From Rhodococcus sp. OK302 (GTDB taxonomy: Bacteria; Actinomycetota; Actinomycetes; Mycobacteriales; Mycobacteriaceae): a stretch of 64,000 bases of DNA. The DNA is taken from contig NZ_NPJZ01000001.1 in the NCBI RefSeq assembly GCF_002245895.1, positions 1,041,001-1,105,000 on the forward strand, in the 5' to 3' direction. Below, in pieces: positions 46,317 through 54,906 of the stretch. The notes under the pieces were generated by a model. That model worked only from the letters and a program-made list of their open reading frames with translations, was not told where the DNA came from and made no database searches. The stretch's first letter is position 1; each line of letters starts with the position of its first letter. The translations under genes and the position numbers were made by a program.

Positions 46317-46347
46317 CAAGTAAACACAAACAGTCCAGGAGGACAAC

Positions 46348-46752
46348 ATGTACGCCCCACACAACAACCCAGAACTGCAAGAACGCCGCGAAGACTGCGG
46401 ACGTGACCACGAGCGTCGTGGACGCCGTGGATCTGAACCGCGCGGAGGTCGCGGATTCGGAGGCCGTCCCGAAGGCCGGCGCGGTCGCCCCGATCATCGA
46501 GGCCCTGGCCATCGTGGATTCGGTCGCCCGGACTTCACTGAATCCGGCGCAGCATTGCATCCGGAGATGGGACTTCTCCGAGGTGCCGTTATCGCGGTAG
46601 CCACCGGTGGAACGCCCGAGCAGGTGGCCAAGGCCGAGGCGATTCTTGCCGAAGCGCGACGCGCTCTGTTCGAGCTGCTGGCCGAGAAGCCCGCAGAAAC
46701 TGAGCCGACCGAAACCCCGACTGAAACATCCACTGACACAACAGCTAAGTGA
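46348..46752 (+). CDS. Small Arg/Gly-rich protein, unknown function
   Basis: A 134-residue protein with three parts. Residues 10-65 are rich in Arg, Gly and His, with RGG/RPG-like units; 70-112 form a helical stretch (LLRGAVIAVATGGTPEQVAK, then AEAILAEARRALFELLAEKP); the tail is a Thr/Glu/Pro repeat. AGGAGG precedes the ATG. The helical part resembles the C-terminal region of small PadR-linked proteins of actinobacteria. The Arg/Gly-rich part may bind nucleic acid. No function can be given. Confidence 0.7.
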   Translation: MYAPHNNPELQERREDCGRDHERRGRRGSEPRGGRGFGGRPEGRRGRPDHRGPGHRGFGRPDFTESGAALHPEMGLLRGAVIAVATGGTPEQVAKAEAILAEARRALFELLAEKPAETEPTETPTETSTDTTAK

Positions 46753-46781
46753 TCACGGTGCTTTCACTCTCGCACGCCGCC

Positions 46782-46813
46782 GTGCACCGGGGCATGTTTC
46801 TGCCCCGGTGCAC
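46782..46813. terminator. Hairpin between convergent genes
   Basis: GTGCACCGGGGCA (46782-46794) and its exact complement (46801-46813) enclose a 6-nt loop between the stops of the Arg/Gly-rich gene and the HNH gene, so it can serve both. Confidence 0.8.
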
Positions 46814-46832
46814 CCGTTGACTATTCGGTTGT

Positions 46833-48071
46833 TCACGCGGCTGTCGGCGGACTGTTCCCCGGTATCGGAACCTGATACGGATCTACCGACATCGGTGGAT
46901 AGAACCGGGTTTTCCGGTCATCCCCGATCTCGACACTCCACTCGGTATGGTGCAGCAACCGATGATGATGGCCACACAAAAGTATGAGATTGTCGAAATC
47001 CGTTGGACCACTGTCCGTCCAATGAACAATATGGTGGGCATCGCACCATCCGGGCGGAGTACCGCACCCCGGGAAGGCGCATCCGCCATCTCTGACGGCC
47101 AAAGCTCGCCGCTGCGGGACTGTCGCGGTTCGCTCGTCGAGCCCATGATTGAGCGGAACACCGTTCTGGTCGAGCAGGATTCGGGTGACCGTGCAGTCGC
47201 AGGCCAGCATGCGGGCACTGTCGAGACTGATGGGGCCGGCCCAGTTGGTGATCGCATACCCGAGTTCTTCGGTGGACGGCAAAAGGTCTTTGAGGGCCTG
47301 AAGGTCTGTGAGGTCTTTCGCGGTGGCGGTGATCGTCAGGTGCGGTTTGACGCCACCTTCGACGGGCCCGAGGCCGGCCATCTCGAAGCGGCGCAACAGT
47401 TCACAGAAACCGTCAGCGCGTCGAAGTGCCGGGGTACGAAGATCTTTCACGCCGTCAATTTCGGGAGTCGGCTTCGAGAGGCCTGACAGCAGGGCGATCA
47501 ACCGGGCGCCGTTGACGGCATCGAGGTCACCTTTGACGCTGACGCGGCCGTACAAACCTTTGGACGCATAGAACTCGTTGCGCTCGGAATCCTCTCCAAT
47601 GGGGACACCATCGTCGCGGTTGCCGTACTTCTTTTCGATACGCCGGATTGCCGCACGGATGGCATCGCAGTCGGAAACTTTTTTCGAGGCCAGGTCCAGC
47701 AGGATTTCGCGGGCCTTTTCGATGTCCGCGGTATGCATGTTCTTGGGTGGGTGCTGGCAGAACTGGGCTACCTGCCGCGCCTTCTGCATATCGATATCAC
47801 CGTCGTGAAAGGATTGTGCGACTACAGGTTCGAGCATGAATAACCGTGCAAGCGAGACCAGTTGACTGCATTCGCCGATCTCGAGATTGGTGGATCGGTG
47901 CAGCCACTGGGCGATAGCCCGAAAGCCCGTATCCGGGAGAGCATCACGGGTGAACATTTCGACAACGAGGTGCACCATGCGCGATTGCATATCGTGCCGG
48001 GCGCGGACTAGGTCGAGGACCTCCGTTTTGAGTCCCTCACCGTCCAGTTGCCATGCTTCCCGATTCCCCAT
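46833..48071 (-). CDS. 13E12/DUF222 HNH endonuclease-domain protein
   Basis: A 412-residue protein with the N-terminal DUF222 helical region (about 30-280) and a C-terminal HNH domain: CAFPGCGTPPGWCDAHHIVH, then DNLILLCGHHHRLLH. This is the multicopy 13E12 family of mycobacteria and rhodococci, thought to derive from mobile elements; active nuclease function is not shown for most. The zinc and His-Asn-His residues are intact here. No repeats or integrase lie beside it. Confidence 0.88.
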   Translation of the reverse strand: MGNREAWQLDGEGLKTEVLDLVRARHDMQSRMVHLVVEMFTRDALPDTGFRAIAQWLHRSTNLEIGECSQLVSLARLFMLEPVVAQSFHDGDIDMQKARQVAQFCQHPPKNMHTADIEKAREILLDLASKKVSDCDAIRAAIRRIEKKYGNRDDGVPIGEDSERNEFYASKGLYGRVSVKGDLDAVNGARLIALLSGLSKPTPEIDGVKDLRTPALRRADGFCELLRRFEMAGLGPVEGGVKPHLTITATAKDLTDLQALKDLLPSTEELGYAITNWAGPISLDSARMLACDCTVTRILLDQNGVPLNHGLDERTATVPQRRALAVRDGGCAFPGCGTPPGWCDAHHIVHWTDSGPTDFDNLILLCGHHHRLLHHTEWSVEIGDDRKTRFYPPMSVDPYQVPIPGNSPPTAA

Positions 48072-48206
48072 GCGCTAATTCTAATCGAACAGGATTTCGA
48101 TTCCTAGGGACATTTCGGACAGATTTGAGAGAGCTCTACCCGAGAGTTGTTGACAAGCAACTATATTCGACCGGACAACAGGGTCGAGCCGATCTTCGCC
48201 GTAGCC

Positions 48207-48824
48207 TCAGATCGAGCCGAGCTCCCGTGCCCGGGCGACGGCCGAGGTTCGAGATTTCACACCCAATTTGCCGAAGATATGGACGAGATGCGATTTCACC
48301 GTGGTCTCGCTGAGGAACAGTTCCTTGCCGATTTCGCGATTCGACTTGCCGGCGGCAACCAGCTTCAAGACTTCGATTTCCCTTGGGCTGAGACTGGTTT
48401 CGGGCTTCCGAACGCGTGTCATCAGTTTGGATGCGATAGAGGGGGACAGGACGCTGTCTCCTGCGGCTGCGGAGCGGACGGCCGCGAGCAGTTCGGAAGG
48501 TGGGGTGTCCTTGAGGAGGTAGCCACTTGCTCCGGCCTCGACGGCGCTGAGGATATCGGCGTCGGTGTCGTAGTTGGTCACTACCAGAACGTGGGGCGGG
48601 TTCGGCAAGGCGCAGACGGCGCGGGTGGCGTCGACTCCGGATTTGCCGCCACCGAAGCGTAAATCCATGAGTACCAAGTCGACTGGAGTGGTAGCACAGA
48701 ACGCGATTGCTTCTTCGGCTGTCCCGGCTTCGCCGATTACTGCGATGTCGGTTTCACTCTCGAGCAAGGCACGCAAGCCGGCACGAACGATGGCGTGGTC
48801 GTCGGCGAGAAGCAACCGGATCAT
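48207..48824 (-). CDS. NarL/LuxR-family response regulator
   Basis: A 205-residue two-component regulator. The receiver domain has the acidic pair Asp8-Asp9, phospho-acceptor Asp54 in LVLMDLRF and Lys105 in GYLLKD; the C-terminal LuxR domain reads LSPREIEVLKLVAAGKSNRE. Its start overlaps the histidine kinase stop by 4 nt. It is expected to control the divergent ABC exporter genes. Confidence 0.92.
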   Translation of the reverse strand: MIRLLLADDHAIVRAGLRALLESETDIAVIGEAGTAEEAIAFCATTPVDLVLMDLRFGGGKSGVDATRAVCALPNPPHVLVVTNYDTDADILSAVEAGASGYLLKDTPPSELLAAVRSAAAGDSVLSPSIASKLMTRVRKPETSLSPREIEVLKLVAAGKSNREIGKELFLSETTVKSHLVHIFGKLGVKSRTSAVARARELGSI

Positions 48825-49984
48825 TCTTCACCGTCTTGGAGGGGGAAAGTTACGGTGACGGCCGTGTGGCCGGGTTCGGATTCGATATCGAAGGTGCCGC
48901 CCTGTAGTTGGACGCGTCGTCGAATGGCATTGAGTCCGAAGGATTCGGCTGGTCCCCGGTCGAGTGCCGCTACGTCGAAACCGATTCCGTTGTCGACGAT
49001 ATCGAGACTCACGGTGTCTTCGGAGTAGGTGAGGGTCACGGCCATCCTGGTGGCTTGGGCGTGCCGAAGCACATTGGCTACTGCGCCCTGGGCGATGCGG
49101 ACCAGGGTGGCTTCGAGGGGCATCGGCAACGCTACTGCTTCACCTTCGATAACGGCGTGGGCTTCGAGCCGAGCGCTGGCCGCGCGATCGCAGATCCGGC
49201 CTAATGCCTCGGCCAAGGACTGCCCGTCCAGAACTGCCGGCGTCAATTCCGCTATCAGTTGCCTGGTTTCGGCGAGACTGTCGGCGGCGGCTTCGCGGGC
49301 GAGGCTGATCTGCCTGACTGCGGGGCTATCCGGATCGGCCCGCTCGGCAGCGTGCAGCAGCATCTGAATACTTGAAAGTCCTTGTGCCACCGTGTCGTGA
49401 ATCTCGGCTGCCAGCCTTTCTCGCTCCGCGAATTTACCGGCGTCTCGCGACGTTGCCGCCAATTCTTCACGGGTGTTCATTAATTCGTCGATGAGGCGAC
49501 CACGCTCGGCTGCTTCGCGGTACAAAGCCTGATAGCCGAGTCCGATGGCCACTGCGACAGCGGCGCCGATCATCGGTCCGATTGCGCCCCCCAAAGACCA
49601 TTCTCGGTGCAGACCGGTCCCGGTCACGGAGATGGCAGTCGCAACTACTACCGCGATCAGGCTCCATGGGCGTCGGAGTAGGTGGATGTAGAGGAAGAAC
49701 AGACCGAAAACGAGATAGGCGGCTTCGGCAGACAACCCCATCAGGACAATCCACACCAAGGTCAGTGCGGCCAGCCACCAGCGTGCAGCATTGCCGCGCA
49801 GGCGCTTGAACACCCCGAACAGGTAGACGGCGGCAAAGATCACCGACAGAGAAACGATATAGGGCGTCAGGGTGGATTCGTCGACGATTGCCCGGAGGAA
49901 CACGACACCGGTCAGCGCGACAACAAGCACATGCAGGCCGAGCTGAAGGCCGGCAAAGACGGGTGTGAGCGGTGATCGATGCAT
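48821..49984 (-). CDS. Sensor histidine kinase (HisKA_3 type)
   Basis: About 387 residues from ATG 49984; an in-frame ATG at 50023 is also possible. Five or six membrane helices fill the N-terminal 160 residues with little extracellular sequence, as in intramembrane-sensing kinases. The phospho-acceptor His lies in ERLAAEIHDTVAQGLSSIQM, and the ATPase domain has the N-box ANVLRHAQAT and the G-box DIVDNGIGFD. It phosphorylates the overlapping response regulator. Divergence from an ABC exporter suggests sensing of a membrane-active compound. Confidence 0.9.
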   Translation of the reverse strand: MHRSPLTPVFAGLQLGLHVLVVALTGVVFLRAIVDESTLTPYIVSLSVIFAAVYLFGVFKRLRGNAARWWLAALTLVWIVLMGLSAEAAYLVFGLFFLYIHLLRRPWSLIAVVVATAISVTGTGLHREWSLGGAIGPMIGAAVAVAIGLGYQALYREAAERGRLIDELMNTREELAATSRDAGKFAERERLAAEIHDTVAQGLSSIQMLLHAAERADPDSPAVRQISLAREAAADSLAETRQLIAELTPAVLDGQSLAEALGRICDRAASARLEAHAVIEGEAVALPMPLEATLVRIAQGAVANVLRHAQATRMAVTLTYSEDTVSLDIVDNGIGFDVAALDRGPAESFGLNAIRRRVQLQGGTFDIESEPGHTAVTVTFPLQDGEE

Positions 49985-50137
49985 CCCGCCCAGCATAACC
50001 AGATTCGGGCGCTCGCCATCCATCAAAAGTTGTAACGAAGTGTCATTCTTTCGGTGGCCGCGATGTCCGTCCGAGGTGTGATGGAAAGAGTGTGAATCAG
50101 CGGGAGTGTAGAGGCAAGCACAGGAAAGGAATTCACA

Positions 50138-51184
50138 GTGTTTGTCGCAATGAGGGACTTACGGGCAGCGCGAGGTCGTTTCGCGTTGATCTCGGTAGTG
50201 GTTCTGATGGTTGCACTTCTGGTCAGTTTTCTCAGCGGTTTGACCGCTGGGCTGCGCCATCAGAACGTGTCTGCCATCGAATCCATGAAGGCCGATACCG
50301 TCGTTTTCGCTGATACCGGTTCGGGAGCGTCGTTCGACGAGTCGGCGATCACCGCAGATCAGCTGAAGGCCTGGACGGCGGGCGCAAAGACTGTCGATCC
50401 GGTGGGCATCGCCCGCGGAAAAGCCGGACTGGTGGGTTCCAACCAGCAGTCGGTGTCGCTGTTCGGCGCGGACAGCGGTTTCGGTGACTTGACGCCGAGC
50501 GCACCCGGAACGGTAATCCTCAGTGAAGGCGCAGCCCGTGACTTGGGTGCCGCTGCCGGTGACCACATCAGTGTGGGTGCCAACCAGTTCACGGTTACCG
50601 CTGTTCGCGGCGACGACTGGTACAGCCACACTCCTGTTGTCTGGATGACACTCGGCGATTGGCAGGATGCAAATCCGCGCGGCGGGGTAGCGACAATCCT
50701 GGCGGTTTCGGGTGCTTCGGATGCTTCGGCGATCAATTCTGCAGCAGGCACTACGTCGACGACGGTGAGCGGTTCGCTCCAGGCCATCGGGTCCTACGCA
50801 GCTGAGAACGGCTCGTTGACGCTGATGACGTTCATGCTCTTCGCGATCTCGGCTCTGGTGATCGGCGCGTTCTTCACAGTGTGGACCATCCAGCGCATGC
50901 CCGACGTTGCGACGCTGAAAGCGCTTGGTGCAACAACAGGTTCGCTTGTGCGCGATGCGTTGGGACAGGCGTTCATCGTTCTGCTGATCGGCGTGTCGAT
51001 AGGTATCGGATTGACGGCAATCGCAGGAACTCTCATGGGTGACGCGATGCCGTTCGTGCTGAGTCTCTCCACCACGTTGGTCCCGGCGTTGGCGCTCATC
51101 GGCCTCGGGTTGGTCGGCGCAGCATTCGCCCTCCGTTTCCTCGTGACCACAGATCCACTCACAGCCCTAGGGAGCACACGATGA
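50138..51184 (+). CDS. ABC transporter permease (FtsX/MacB-like)
   Basis: A 348-residue permease with one N-terminal helix (FALISVVVLMVALLVSFLSG), a large extracytoplasmic domain of about 190 residues and three C-terminal helices (TLMTFMLFAISALVIGAFFT and following). This is the DevC/FtsX-like layout used for export of peptides or lipids, or for mechanotransmission. GTG start follows GGAAAGGA. The ATG of the partner ATPase overlaps its stop. It is divergent from the two-component system. Confidence 0.85.
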   Translation: MFVAMRDLRAARGRFALISVVVLMVALLVSFLSGLTAGLRHQNVSAIESMKADTVVFADTGSGASFDESAITADQLKAWTAGAKTVDPVGIARGKAGLVGSNQQSVSLFGADSGFGDLTPSAPGTVILSEGAARDLGAAAGDHISVGANQFTVTAVRGDDWYSHTPVVWMTLGDWQDANPRGGVATILAVSGASDASAINSAAGTTSTTVSGSLQAIGSYAAENGSLTLMTFMLFAISALVIGAFFTVWTIQRMPDVATLKALGATTGSLVRDALGQAFIVLLIGVSIGIGLTAIAGTLMGDAMPFVLSLSTTLVPALALIGLGLVGAAFALRFLVTTDPLTALGSTR

Positions 51185-51915
51185 CAATCGGCAGCACTGT
51201 TCTCGATCTCCAGAACGTCAACCTCACTTTCCCCGACGGCCAGTCTCGGATCACGGCTCTCGACAATGTGTCGTTGAGCTTGCGCCGCGGCGAGATTGCG
51301 GCGATTACCGGACCGTCGGGCTCGGGCAAGTCCACCCTGCTCGCGGTGGCGTCGACGCTCATCCGTCCTGATTCGGGTCACGTCTACTTCCGTACGCCGG
51401 AGGGAAGCACCGACATCGCTGCGCTCAGCCGTAAGGCGGCGTCCGAGTTGCGACGTAATTCGATCGGGATCGTGTTCCAGCAGTCCAATCTGGTGTCGTC
51501 GTTGACGGCTCTGGAGCAGCTCGAGGTGATGGCGCATCTGGGTCAGTCGGTGTTCACGCCCCGGGCGCAGCGCAAGGCTGTAAAAGAGAAAGCGATGGAT
51601 TTGCTCGATGCCGTCGGATTGGCGGATCAGAGCGGAAAGCGGCCTGCGCAACTGTCGGGTGGGCAGCGTCAGCGAGTGAATCTTGCGCGCGCATTGATGA
51701 ACGATCCGCAGCTTTTGGTGGTCGACGAGCCGACGAGTGCCCTCGATCAGGAGCGTGGTGCCGCAGTGATGGATCTGATCATCGGGGTAGTACGAGAACG
51801 TGAGGCGGCAACCCTTCTCGTCACTCACGATCGCGGCCATCTGCATCGGATGGATGTTGTCTATCGTGTGGTGGATGGAGCTTTGACAACAGATCAGTCG
51901 GTGTTCGCAGCCTGA
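51181..51915 (+). CDS. ABC transporter ATPase (LolD/MacB-like)
   Basis: A 244-residue ATPase with Walker A GPSGSGKSTLL, Q-loop IVFQQSNLVSSLTAL, signature LSGGQRQRVNLARAL, Walker B LLVVDEPTSALD and switch His VTHDRGH. The family is that of LolD/MacB/FtsE-type exporters, consistent with its permease partner. The pair probably removes or senses an envelope-targeting compound, under the adjacent two-component system. Confidence 0.9.
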   Translation: MTIGSTVLDLQNVNLTFPDGQSRITALDNVSLSLRRGEIAAITGPSGSGKSTLLAVASTLIRPDSGHVYFRTPEGSTDIAALSRKAASELRRNSIGIVFQQSNLVSSLTALEQLEVMAHLGQSVFTPRAQRKAVKEKAMDLLDAVGLADQSGKRPAQLSGGQRQRVNLARALMNDPQLLVVDEPTSALDQERGAAVMDLIIGVVREREAATLLVTHDRGHLHRMDVVYRVVDGALTTDQSVFAA

Positions 51916-52026
51916 TCGTGGCGGCTGCGTCGTCACGCCTCGACACGTCCTGGGAACCGATAGACAACCGATCATTTGCTGGGACGCTAGACTGTTGTCG
52001 ACTTGGGCAACATGAGAGGACGTGTT

Positions 52027-52467
52027 ATGGAACGCCGCCGCAATGTTGCGCCGCCGACGCAATCACCGATAGCTGATCTGGAGCAGATGCCGGCTCTGAT
52101 CCTGCTCGACAGATTGCCCGTGCCGGTGATGGCCGTGCACCGTGACGGAAGCATCGTCTTTGCCAATCCGTCGTTCGCGGACATGATGGGTTACCCCAAA
52201 AAGGCCGTCTCAGCACTGCGTTTGCAGGACATCCTGTATGACAAGGATGCCGACGACGTCAGTGCTGAGCAGGCCCACCGCGAGTTGAGTTCGGAGCCGG
52301 GTTCCATCAAGGAATTTGTGCACGCCGACAGCACCTTGGTGCGGGCGACGGTCAGTCAGTCGTTGCTTCGCCGCGACGACGACACGATCACCCTCGCGGT
52401 TCTGCACGATCTGACCGAGCGTCTGTGGAACAACCCGCGTCACACCTTGGACAACCCAAACGGCTGA
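52027..52467 (+). CDS. PAS-domain protein
   Basis: A 146-residue soluble protein starting at ATG 52027 after GAGAGGA. A single PAS domain fills residues 30-140: LPVPVMAVHRDGSIVFANPS, then FADMMGYPKKAVSALRLQDI and TVSQSLLRRDDDTITLAVLH. No kinase, GGDEF or DNA-binding domain is attached, so it is a stand-alone sensor or adaptor. Its stop is directly adjacent to the end of the convergent TetR gene. Confidence 0.8.
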   Translation: MERRRNVAPPTQSPIADLEQMPALILLDRLPVPVMAVHRDGSIVFANPSFADMMGYPKKAVSALRLQDILYDKDADDVSAEQAHRELSSEPGSIKEFVHADSTLVRATVSQSLLRRDDDTITLAVLHDLTERLWNNPRHTLDNPNG

Positions 52468-53109
52468 TCAGCCGCTTCGCGGCCTGGATTTCGGTTGTCG
52501 GTCCAGGCCGAGGGTTGCCGAGAGAGTGTCGACTACCCACTCCTCGTAGCGTTGACCGCTCCAGCCCGCATCGATCACCAGATCGGTAAAGGTTTCGGCG
52601 CTGGACAAGCTGAGTGCGGTATTCACCGCAGTCTCGAGGTCGACGGTCGGAGCTTTCTCGACAAGTCCGATCATGAGGTGCTGCTGCACAGTTCGACGCT
52701 GTTCGCGATTGATCTGCCAGAGAAGCGCTGCGTCTTCGTCGGCGGATGCTGCAGCCCGCAAGGCCAGCAGGATATCCGCAGTTCTTTCGAGGATGAGCCG
52801 TCCGTGATGTACCTGAATTCGGAGTTGTCCAAGCGGGTGTGGGGCGCCGAGCGCGGCTGCCACCCAGGGCCGATCGAGAGTGCTCACTCGTGCCTCGTCG
52901 CCGCTGACCGAAACATCGAGTAACGCCGCCAAGACACTTGGTTTGTTGCCGAATACGAAGTACACACTTTGCACCGAAACTTCGGCTGCCTCGGCGAGTT
53001 GTTTGATGGTCGCTGCCGCATAACCAGGATTCACGAAGACGCGTCGTGCTGCCTCGATGATCTTGGTCCGCGCTGAAATATCCCCGGTAATTCTTGTTGC
53101 CCCCGTCAT
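52468..53109 (-). CDS. TetR-family transcriptional regulator
   Basis: A 213-residue regulator from ATG 53109; a longer frame to 53154 would run through the operator-like palindrome. The TetR helix-turn-helix occupies residues 10-55 (IIEAARRVFVNPGYAAATIK, then QLAEAAEVSVQSVYFVFGNK). The C-terminal ligand domain is unassigned. The start lies only 4 nt from a 28-bp palindrome, which implies autorepression and a very short or absent leader. Confidence 0.87.
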   Translation of the reverse strand: MTGATRITGDISARTKIIEAARRVFVNPGYAAATIKQLAEAAEVSVQSVYFVFGNKPSVLAALLDVSVSGDEARVSTLDRPWVAAALGAPHPLGQLRIQVHHGRLILERTADILLALRAAASADEDAALLWQINREQRRTVQQHLMIGLVEKAPTVDLETAVNTALSLSSAETFTDLVIDAGWSGQRYEEWVVDTLSATLGLDRQPKSRPRSG

Positions 53110-53113
53110 AAAT

Positions 53114-53141
53114 TGGAGCTTAGCTCTAGAGCAAAGCTCCA
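53114..53141. promoter_or_regulatory. 28-bp operator-like palindrome at the TetR gene start
   Basis: The sequence from 53114 (TGGAGCTT...) to 53141 (...AAGCTCCA) is symmetrical about TA with one mismatched pair; the inner arms are GCTC/GAGC. It ends 4 bp before the TetR start codon and overlaps where its promoter must be. Confidence 0.65.
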
Positions 53142-53169
53142 GCGACTGGGACAAAACGAGTTGGGCAGA

Positions 53170-53206
53170 ACAAACGGCCCGAAAGCGCGGATTTCGGGCC
53201 GTTTGT
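53170..53206 (-). terminator. Terminator of the DUF6325-SHOCT operon
   Basis: ACAAACGGCCCGAAA (53170-53184) and its exact complement (53192-53206) enclose a 7-nt loop, 29 bp beyond the SHOCT gene stop on the minus strand. Read on that strand it ends in a TTTGT run. Confidence 0.85.
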
Positions 53207-53234
53207 GGTGGGTTTGTTCAGTTCGGGGCTTCGA

Positions 53235-53525
53235 CTACCCGAGAATGCGAGCCTTCTGCGCATCGAACTCGGCGTCGGTGAGGACGCCCGCAGCCTTCAA
53301 TTCGCCGAGCTTGGTGAGCTGCTCGATCTTGGCGTCCATGGAAATTTCCGACGCAACGGGTAGCGGCGGCAGATCGGGAATCGGCTGAACCACCGGGACC
53401 TGCTGGACCTGAGCCTGCTCTGCGCGCTGGTCTGCTTCGGCCCAACGGGTTCGCTGACGGCGCTGAACATTTCCGTGAATGGAACTTGCGACGGCTACGC
53501 GGCTGGCTCGCCTGATAAAGCTCAT
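53235..53525 (-). CDS. SHOCT-domain protein
   Basis: A 96-residue protein starting at ATG 53525, which overlaps the stop of the DUF6325 gene. The N-terminus is basic (MSFIRRASRVAVASSIHG), followed by a Gln/Pro-rich linker and a C-terminal SHOCT motif: IEQLTKLGELKAAGVLTDAE, then FDAQKARILG. SHOCT domains help oligomerise partner proteins. It is paired with DUF6325, a combination common in actinobacteria, possibly in stress or envelope functions. Confidence 0.85.
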   Translation of the reverse strand: MSFIRRASRVAVASSIHGNVQRRQRTRWAEADQRAEQAQVQQVPVVQPIPDLPPLPVASEISMDAKIEQLTKLGELKAAGVLTDAEFDAQKARILG

Positions 53526-53959
53526 GCTTCGTTCTCCGTCTCGTTCAGTGCGGTTGCCAACTCGTCGAGTGAGATGTGGCCTTCGGTGATCACGCGGCCA
53601 CCGGCTCGTGCCCACGCGTCGAGTACCGGCAGCAGAGTCATTTCTTCGTAAACGAGAACTGCTGCAACACTTCCGGCTGCGATATCTTCGCCGACGGCCG
53701 CGATGTCCGCCGCGTCGAGGAGCCCGGAAGCGGCGCCGTCGAACTGGGACAGATCAAAATCTGCGAGGTCGAATGTGGATGCCGGAACCACGCTCAATGA
53801 ACTGTCCGCAGCCTTGGCGACGAACTCGAGATCGAGGATGCGAATGGTCCCGTTGTCGACGGCTGCGAGCAACTGCTCGAAACCGTCGGCAGTGACTGTA
53901 CCGTCGGGAAATTCGACAGCGATGTATTCGACTGGACCGAACTGGTCTTGATTGGCCAT
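53522..53959 (-). CDS. DUF6325/DUF1269-like protein
   Basis: A 145-residue acidic protein: FGPVEYIAVEFPDGTVTADG, an Asp-rich middle (DLADFDLSQFDGAASGLLDA), then SVAAVLVYEEMTLLPVLDAW. The Gly-rich SVAAVLVYE strand and the following W/R-rich segment fit the DUF6325 family, associated with SHOCT proteins. No catalytic residue is apparent. ATGA overlap with the SHOCT gene. Confidence 0.8.
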   Translation of the reverse strand: MANQDQFGPVEYIAVEFPDGTVTADGFEQLLAAVDNGTIRILDLEFVAKAADSSLSVVPASTFDLADFDLSQFDGAASGLLDAADIAAVGEDIAAGSVAAVLVYEEMTLLPVLDAWARAGGRVITEGHISLDELATALNETENEA

Positions 53960-54104
53960 CAGCTACTTCTTGCCCTTCGTGGGGGTCGGTGTTCTTCACG
54001 AATGTAGTAACTTCGTTCGGCATCCGGCCTGCTGGAATGATCGTCAGTAACGATAGTCCGTAGACGCCGGGTAGCGGCGTCCGCAACCTCTAGGAGTTCG
54101 ACCT

Positions 54105-54869
54105 GTGGACGGCACCACTCATTCCCCCGAGCTGGATCTGGAGTCACACCTACCTCGATTGACTGCTCGTGGAGTGATCCTCAGTTTGCTTGTCAGCAAC
54201 CATCCGGCACGCCCTACACCGGCGCAGGTGGTTCGAGCGGCTGGTGCATTCGACATCAAGGAGTCGGCGGCGCGCGCCGCGCTCAGTCGCATGGTCACCG
54301 GTGGCGACCTGATTCGCGTCGACGACGGCTTCACGTTGAGTGCGCCGCTTCTGGAGCGCCGCCAGCGGGTGCTGCACGAGGTCGAGCAGGTGACCCGTCC
54401 GTGGGACGGGGACTGGGAAATCGTGGTGGTGACGGGGGTCGGTCGTGATCCGGGCGATCGAGCGATTCTGCGTTCTCGGCTTTCGCGATTGCGTCTGGCG
54501 GAATTGCGTGAAGGTGTGTGGATGCGGCCCGCGAACCTGATTCGGCCGTTGGACTTGGCCGATCAGCCGGTGCAACGATTTCGCGCTGTTCCCGCGGAGG
54601 ACGGCGCCGCGTTGGTTGCGCAGTTGTGGGACCTCGAAGGATGGGACGCGGAGTCGCGTCGTCTGTTGGCTCTGATGGACGTAGCCGATACGACGGTGGA
54701 TCGGTTCACGGTCGCGACGGCAATCGTGCGTCACCTGCTGACCGATCCGGTGTTGCCTTCCGAGATGTTGCCGCCGGCGTGGTCTGCGGCGCGAGTGCAC
54801 TTGGCGTGGGCAAATTATCAGGAGGAGTTTGTTGCAATTCCCGAGGTCGGAGGCAGTAGCGAGGATTGA
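54105..54869 (+). CDS. PaaX-like transcriptional regulator
   Basis: A 254-residue regulator starting at GTG 54105, 7 nt after AGGAG. The N-terminal winged helix (ARGVILSLLVSNHPARPTPA, then IKESAARAALSRMVTGGDLI) and the middle region WDGDWEIVVVTGVGRDPGDR followed by LRLAELREGVWMRP are as in PaaX, the phenylacetyl-CoA-responsive repressor. It precedes an acyl-CoA dehydrogenase/ligase pair with a typical operator arrangement in between and is likely to repress it in response to an acyl-CoA. No paa degradation genes are nearby, so the effector is probably different. Confidence 0.82.
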   Translation: MDGTTHSPELDLESHLPRLTARGVILSLLVSNHPARPTPAQVVRAAGAFDIKESAARAALSRMVTGGDLIRVDDGFTLSAPLLERRQRVLHEVEQVTRPWDGDWEIVVVTGVGRDPGDRAILRSRLSRLRLAELREGVWMRPANLIRPLDLADQPVQRFRAVPAEDGAALVAQLWDLEGWDAESRRLLALMDVADTTVDRFTVATAIVRHLLTDPVLPSEMLPPAWSAARVHLAWANYQEEFVAIPEVGGSSED

Positions 54870-54878
54870 TATTGCATA

Positions 54879-54906
54879 TTGACATCGACTGTTTGGAATC
54901 TGTAAT
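54879..54906 (+). promoter_or_regulatory. Sigma-70-type promoter of the acyl-CoA dehydrogenase gene
   Basis: TTGACA (54879-54884) and TGTAAT (54901-54906) are separated by 16 bp, just after the PaaX-like gene stop and 30 bp before the ATG at 54936. Confidence 0.7.

Noticed and set aside
46833..48071. The 13E12/HNH gene as a mobile element (intron or insertion sequence)
   Set aside because: No terminal repeats, target duplication, reverse transcriptase or integrase is visible; the family is multicopy in these genomes but is not by itself evidence of an element.
48150..48180. TTGACA with a short AGTTG/CAACT hairpin between the HNH and response regulator genes
   Set aside because: No plus-strand gene follows and no -10 box lies at proper distance; the flanking genes are both on the minus strand.
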